From positions 1,240,001-1,304,000 of the forward strand of contig NZ_JACVFB010000003.1 of NCBI RefSeq assembly GCF_014529945.1: a stretch of DNA of 64,000 nt. The letters run 5' to 3'. How positions within the stretch are numbered: position 1 is the first letter of the stretch; each line of letters starts with the position of its first letter. The notes under the pieces are model-generated. The model worked only from the letters and a program-made list of their open reading frames with translations, had not been told where the DNA came from and did not search any database. Of the stretch, positions 61,980-64,000 are shown in pieces. Source of the stretch: Chitinophaga varians. Lineage in GTDB: Bacteria; Bacteroidota; Bacteroidia; Chitinophagales; Chitinophagaceae. The translations under genes were made by a program, and so were the position numbers.

Positions 61980-62259
61980 AAGGGTTTCAGCCAATCTCAA
62001 CAGGATTTCCAATTGTTAATCCGGAGGCGTTTAGATTCTATTAACTAAACCAGCGGGGATTGCCAGTAATATTACGGTACTAACACTGCGTTATGAAAAA
62101 AAGTAACAAATGAAATGCATACATCTAACAAATATCTCAGCTAAACCCCAATCGGCTTGTCCAGGCCAGTTGGATTTTTCTAATCAATGGTTGACTAATT
62201 TTAATATGCTGATTAAACCAACGCTTTTTCAAGGCCTGATTTAATCAACAGACAACAAT

Positions 62260-62290
62260 ACCCCCGTTTGTATACACTACGGGGGTTTAT
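62260..62290. terminator. Hairpin, possible terminator
   Basis: Stem ACCCCCGT / ACGGGGGT (62260-62267 with 62279-62286), 11-nt loop, then TTATC. The T-tract is short. It may insulate the origin region from neighbouring transcription. Confidence 0.45.
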
Positions 62291-62441
62291 CACAACGGGT
62301 TGCTTAACGGTTATTTTTCCGCTGTTTTACGGACGATCTCCTTTCCCCTGATGTTTTCCCTGATATATTTTTTTGAACAGAAAACATCCCCATTTTCTTT
62401 TCGTGACAGGTAATACAAACATCCCGTGCTGCTTTTTTATG

Positions 62442-62457
62442 GTGAATAAATATTCAC
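62442..62457. promoter_or_regulatory. TetR-type operator, copy 1
   Basis: Perfect palindrome GTGAATAAATATTCAC directly before the -7 box of the TetR gene. The half-site TGAATA/TATTCA recurs upstream of the usp gene. Confidence 0.65.
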
Positions 62458-62458
62458 T

Positions 62459-62466
62459 TATATTTG
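62459..62466 (+). promoter_or_regulatory. -7 box for the TetR gene
   Basis: TATATTTG, a perfect TAnnTTTG match ending 4 bp before the GTG start, implying a very short or absent leader. Confidence 0.5.
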
Positions 62467-62470
62467 TATT

Positions 62471-63043
62471 GTGAAATTGAAAGACGATAAGAAGTATGCC
62501 CGTATTTTCAGGGCCGTGCTGAAGCTGGTGGCCAAAAAGGGCCTGGCAGGCATGACCATGGGGGATATTTCCAAAGAGGCCGGGATTGCCACCGGTACCC
62601 TGTATGTATATTTCGACAACAAGGATGCGCTGATCAATGCGCTTTTTGCTGCCTGCCGGGAGAACTCGGTGACCGTGTCCTTCCGGGGATATGATGCCCG
62701 GCAACCGTTCAAACCCGGCTTCCGCAGTATCTGGATGAACATACTCCGTTACCGGCTGCAGCATTTTGAAGAGTTCATTTTTCTGGAGCAGTGTTACCAC
62801 TCCCCTTACATCACCGCAGCCACGCGGGAAAAGGCCAGAGAGCTGGCGGAACCGTTTTATGCGCTGATGGCAAGAGGCCAGGCGGAACAACTGATCAAAA
62901 ACGTGGAAAAGGACCTGCTGATCACCGTGATCATCGGCTCCATGAATGAGTTGGTAAAACAGATCCACTACAGCGGCACCGCACTCACCAAAAACCGGAT
63001 GAGCATTACTTTCGACCTCTGTTGGGACGCCATCAAAGCCTGA
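62471..63043 (+). CDS. TetR/AcrR-family transcriptional regulator
   Basis: A 190-residue regulator. N-terminal TetR HTH (about 8-55): RAVLKLVAKKGLAGMTMGDI, SKEAGIATGTLYVYFDNKDAL. The C-terminal ligand-binding helices are variable (QRGQAEQLIKNVEKDLLITV-like region). It starts at GTG 62471; no better ATG exists before the HTH. A palindrome overlaps its promoter and another lies before the next gene, so it likely represses itself and usp. Ligand unknown. Confidence 0.88.
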   Translation: MKLKDDKKYARIFRAVLKLVAKKGLAGMTMGDISKEAGIATGTLYVYFDNKDALINALFAACRENSVTVSFRGYDARQPFKPGFRSIWMNILRYRLQHFEEFIFLEQCYHSPYITAATREKARELAEPFYALMARGQAEQLIKNVEKDLLITVIIGSMNELVKQIHYSGTALTKNRMSITFDLCWDAIKA

Positions 63044-63056
63044 TAGACACTATAGA

Positions 63057-63070
63057 TGAATAATTATTCA
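63057..63070. promoter_or_regulatory. TetR-type operator, copy 2
   Basis: Perfect palindrome TGAATAATTATTCA, same half-sites and 2-bp spacer as copy 1, 18 bp upstream of the usp start at 63089. Confidence 0.6.
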
Positions 63071-63088
63071 CAATTAAATACACCGCAT

Positions 63089-63526
63089 ATGGCAGAAATT
63101 CTGATCGCAGTCGACCTCAGCCCATTCTCCGAACAGGTGATCAACACAGGCGTTGAACTGGCCGAAAAAATGCAGGCTTCCGTTACGTTGTTCACCGTGA
63201 TCGAAATCGGCATAGGCCTCGGCCTGCCGGAAGCTGGTCCCGTATTTACCGATGACATACAAGGCAGGATTAAAGAAGCAGAAGACATTTTACAGTCTTA
63301 CAAAGACAAATACCCGGCTGCCAATATCAACATCCGTGTAACGACCGGCAATCCAAAAAATGAAACACTTGATGAGGCTCACAATGGAGAAAGCGCCATC
63401 CTGGTGGTAGGCACCCATGGGCGCACCGGCCTCAACCACATGCTGGTAGGCAGCACGGCGGAATATATTATCCGTCACGCGCGTATACCCGTACTCGTGG
63501 TACCCTACAACAAAGAAGAGCACTAG
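63089..63526 (+). CDS. Universal stress protein, UspA family
   Basis: A 145-residue single-domain Usp. Begins MAEILIAVDLSPFSEQVINTG and ends with the ATP-binding-type motif VVGTHGRTGLNHMLVGSTAEYIIRHARIPVLVV, here recognised as GTHGRTGL, GSTAEYI and PVLVVP (G-2x-G-9x-G(S/T)). An upstream in-frame ATG (63056) is less likely: its codons lie on the operator palindrome and the added residues are not family-like. It follows the TetR gene by 45 bp and probably shares its transcript and repression. Ends at a strong terminator. Confidence 0.9.
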   Translation: MAEILIAVDLSPFSEQVINTGVELAEKMQASVTLFTVIEIGIGLGLPEAGPVFTDDIQGRIKEAEDILQSYKDKYPAANINIRVTTGNPKNETLDEAHNGESAILVVGTHGRTGLNHMLVGSTAEYIIRHARIPVLVVPYNKEEH

Positions 63527-63580
63527 GCGACAACACGCAACAATGATAAGACAACAGCAAACGGCCCTGCCTGTTGCAGC

Positions 63581-63611
63581 TATCCCGGCTCCGGCCGGGA
63601 TATTTTTTTTG
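63581..63611 (+). terminator. Intrinsic terminator after usp
   Basis: 9-bp stem TATCCCGGC / GCCGGGATA with TCCG loop, then eight T. Confidence 0.88.
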
Positions 63612-63751
63612 ATGGCAACCTAACGGGAAAGCGTATATTTATAATGAATTAGTTACTGCAAATCTCGTACATCCGCCCCACTACACAGCCCCAAATCCGG
63701 GCCCTATACCGCTTTGTTTCCATTATCCACTCACCCTCAATTTCCTTGTGC

Positions 63752-64000
63752 ATGAAAAAGAACTACACAACTTTTCGTCTGGCAGCGCTGTTCCTATTCC
63801 TGTTAGCGTCCCAGACCGTATGGGCGCAGCTCAAAATCGGAGATAACCCGGCCACCATCAACAAAGCATCTATCCTTGAACTGGAAAGCCTCCGTCAGGG
63901 TTTGCTCCTTCCCAGAATTCCGGATACCACCCTGGCGCCACTCACCACCGCGCCCGATGGGATGATCATCTATTTCACCGGCACCCAAAGCCTGATGGTA
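63752..64000 (+). CDS. Secreted protein, 3' end outside window
   Basis: The first 83 codons of a larger gene. Signal peptide MKKNYTTFRLAALFLFLLAS ending in VWAQ. The mature start (LKIGDNPATINKASILELES, then RQGLLLPRI and PDGMIIYFTG) is a formula seen in many secreted Bacteroidota proteins with fibre or collagen-like or beta-rich repeats; here only this leader is visible. Function unknown. Confidence 0.7.
   Translation, partial: MKKNYTTFRLAALFLFLLASQTVWAQLKIGDNPATINKASILELESLRQGLLLPRIPDTTLAPLTTAPDGMIIYFTGTQSLMV

Larger units (their letters stand above)
61094..62470. other. 1.4-kb gene-free region holding the origin candidate
   Basis: 61094-61800 has only short overlapping open frames on both strands (for example 61466-61747 minus) with no protein-like features and is probably non-coding or eroded. 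61800-62250 is richer in A+T and contains the DnaA-box cluster and an AT-rich flank. 62260-62290 is a hairpin, and 62400-62470 is the TetR promoter. Confidence 0.55.

Overview
The window is chromosomal DNA from a Bacteroidota bacterium, most likely of the Chitinophagaceae (Chitinophaga-like). The evidence is the gene content: tandem DUF4302 lipoproteins, short AMP nucleosidase, CTC-type L25, a FecR protein with a C-terminal STN-like region, many secreted glycoside hydrolases, and CcmB/CcmC/CcmD. Promoter-like motifs of the form TAnnTTTG, sometimes with an upstream TTTG, are typical of the phylum. Genes carry few strong Shine-Dalgarno sequences. No rRNA, tRNA, CRISPR array or insertion sequence was seen.

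Layout. 1-2.2 kb: the end of a DUF4302 tandem. 2.2-21 kb: housekeeping genes: a fused 2-oxoacid dehydrogenase E1 facing a MarR regulator, prs-rplY-pth, radC, an oxidoreductase, ispD, queA, amn plus a fused oligopeptide ABC ATPase, glutamate dehydrogenase, ccmBCD, a biotin carboxylase, gtrA and tdk. 22-29.5 kb: cell-surface sugar precursor genes: Kdo transferase, then a plus-strand operon of a sugar aminotransferase, UDP-glucose dehydrogenase, UDP-glucuronate decarboxylase and rfbB-rfbC-rfbD. 29.6-43 kb: tyrS, two amidohydrolases (one clearly degenerate), glycerate kinase, mannonate dehydratase, a second MarR, and a FecR gene divergent from an unusual sigma-like/anti-sigma-like/TPR fusion. 42.8-60.4 kb: a large minus-strand carbohydrate-degradation region (alginate-lyase-family protein, GH36-like, three GH29 fucosidases, GH95, GH2, one unclassified hydrolase) with an orphan LuxR regulator in the middle and no SusC/SusD pair.

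60.4-62.5 kb is the most unusual part. It has a small colicin-immunity-like gene, a candidate structured small RNA with its own promoter and terminator, and a gene-free 1.4 kb stretch with seven DnaA-box matches in 177 bp, which is a good candidate for the chromosomal replication origin. To its right a TetR regulator and a universal stress protein each carry the same palindrome upstream, suggesting a two-gene regulon. The window ends inside a secreted protein gene.

A second theme is a set of intergenic inverted repeats whose arms are built from short tandem units. They sit between genes at 4.9, 9.9, 10.7, 15.1, 18.4 and 44.1 kb, often touching the stop codon of a neighbour. Functional statements are inferred from recognisable motifs read by eye; no database search was run.
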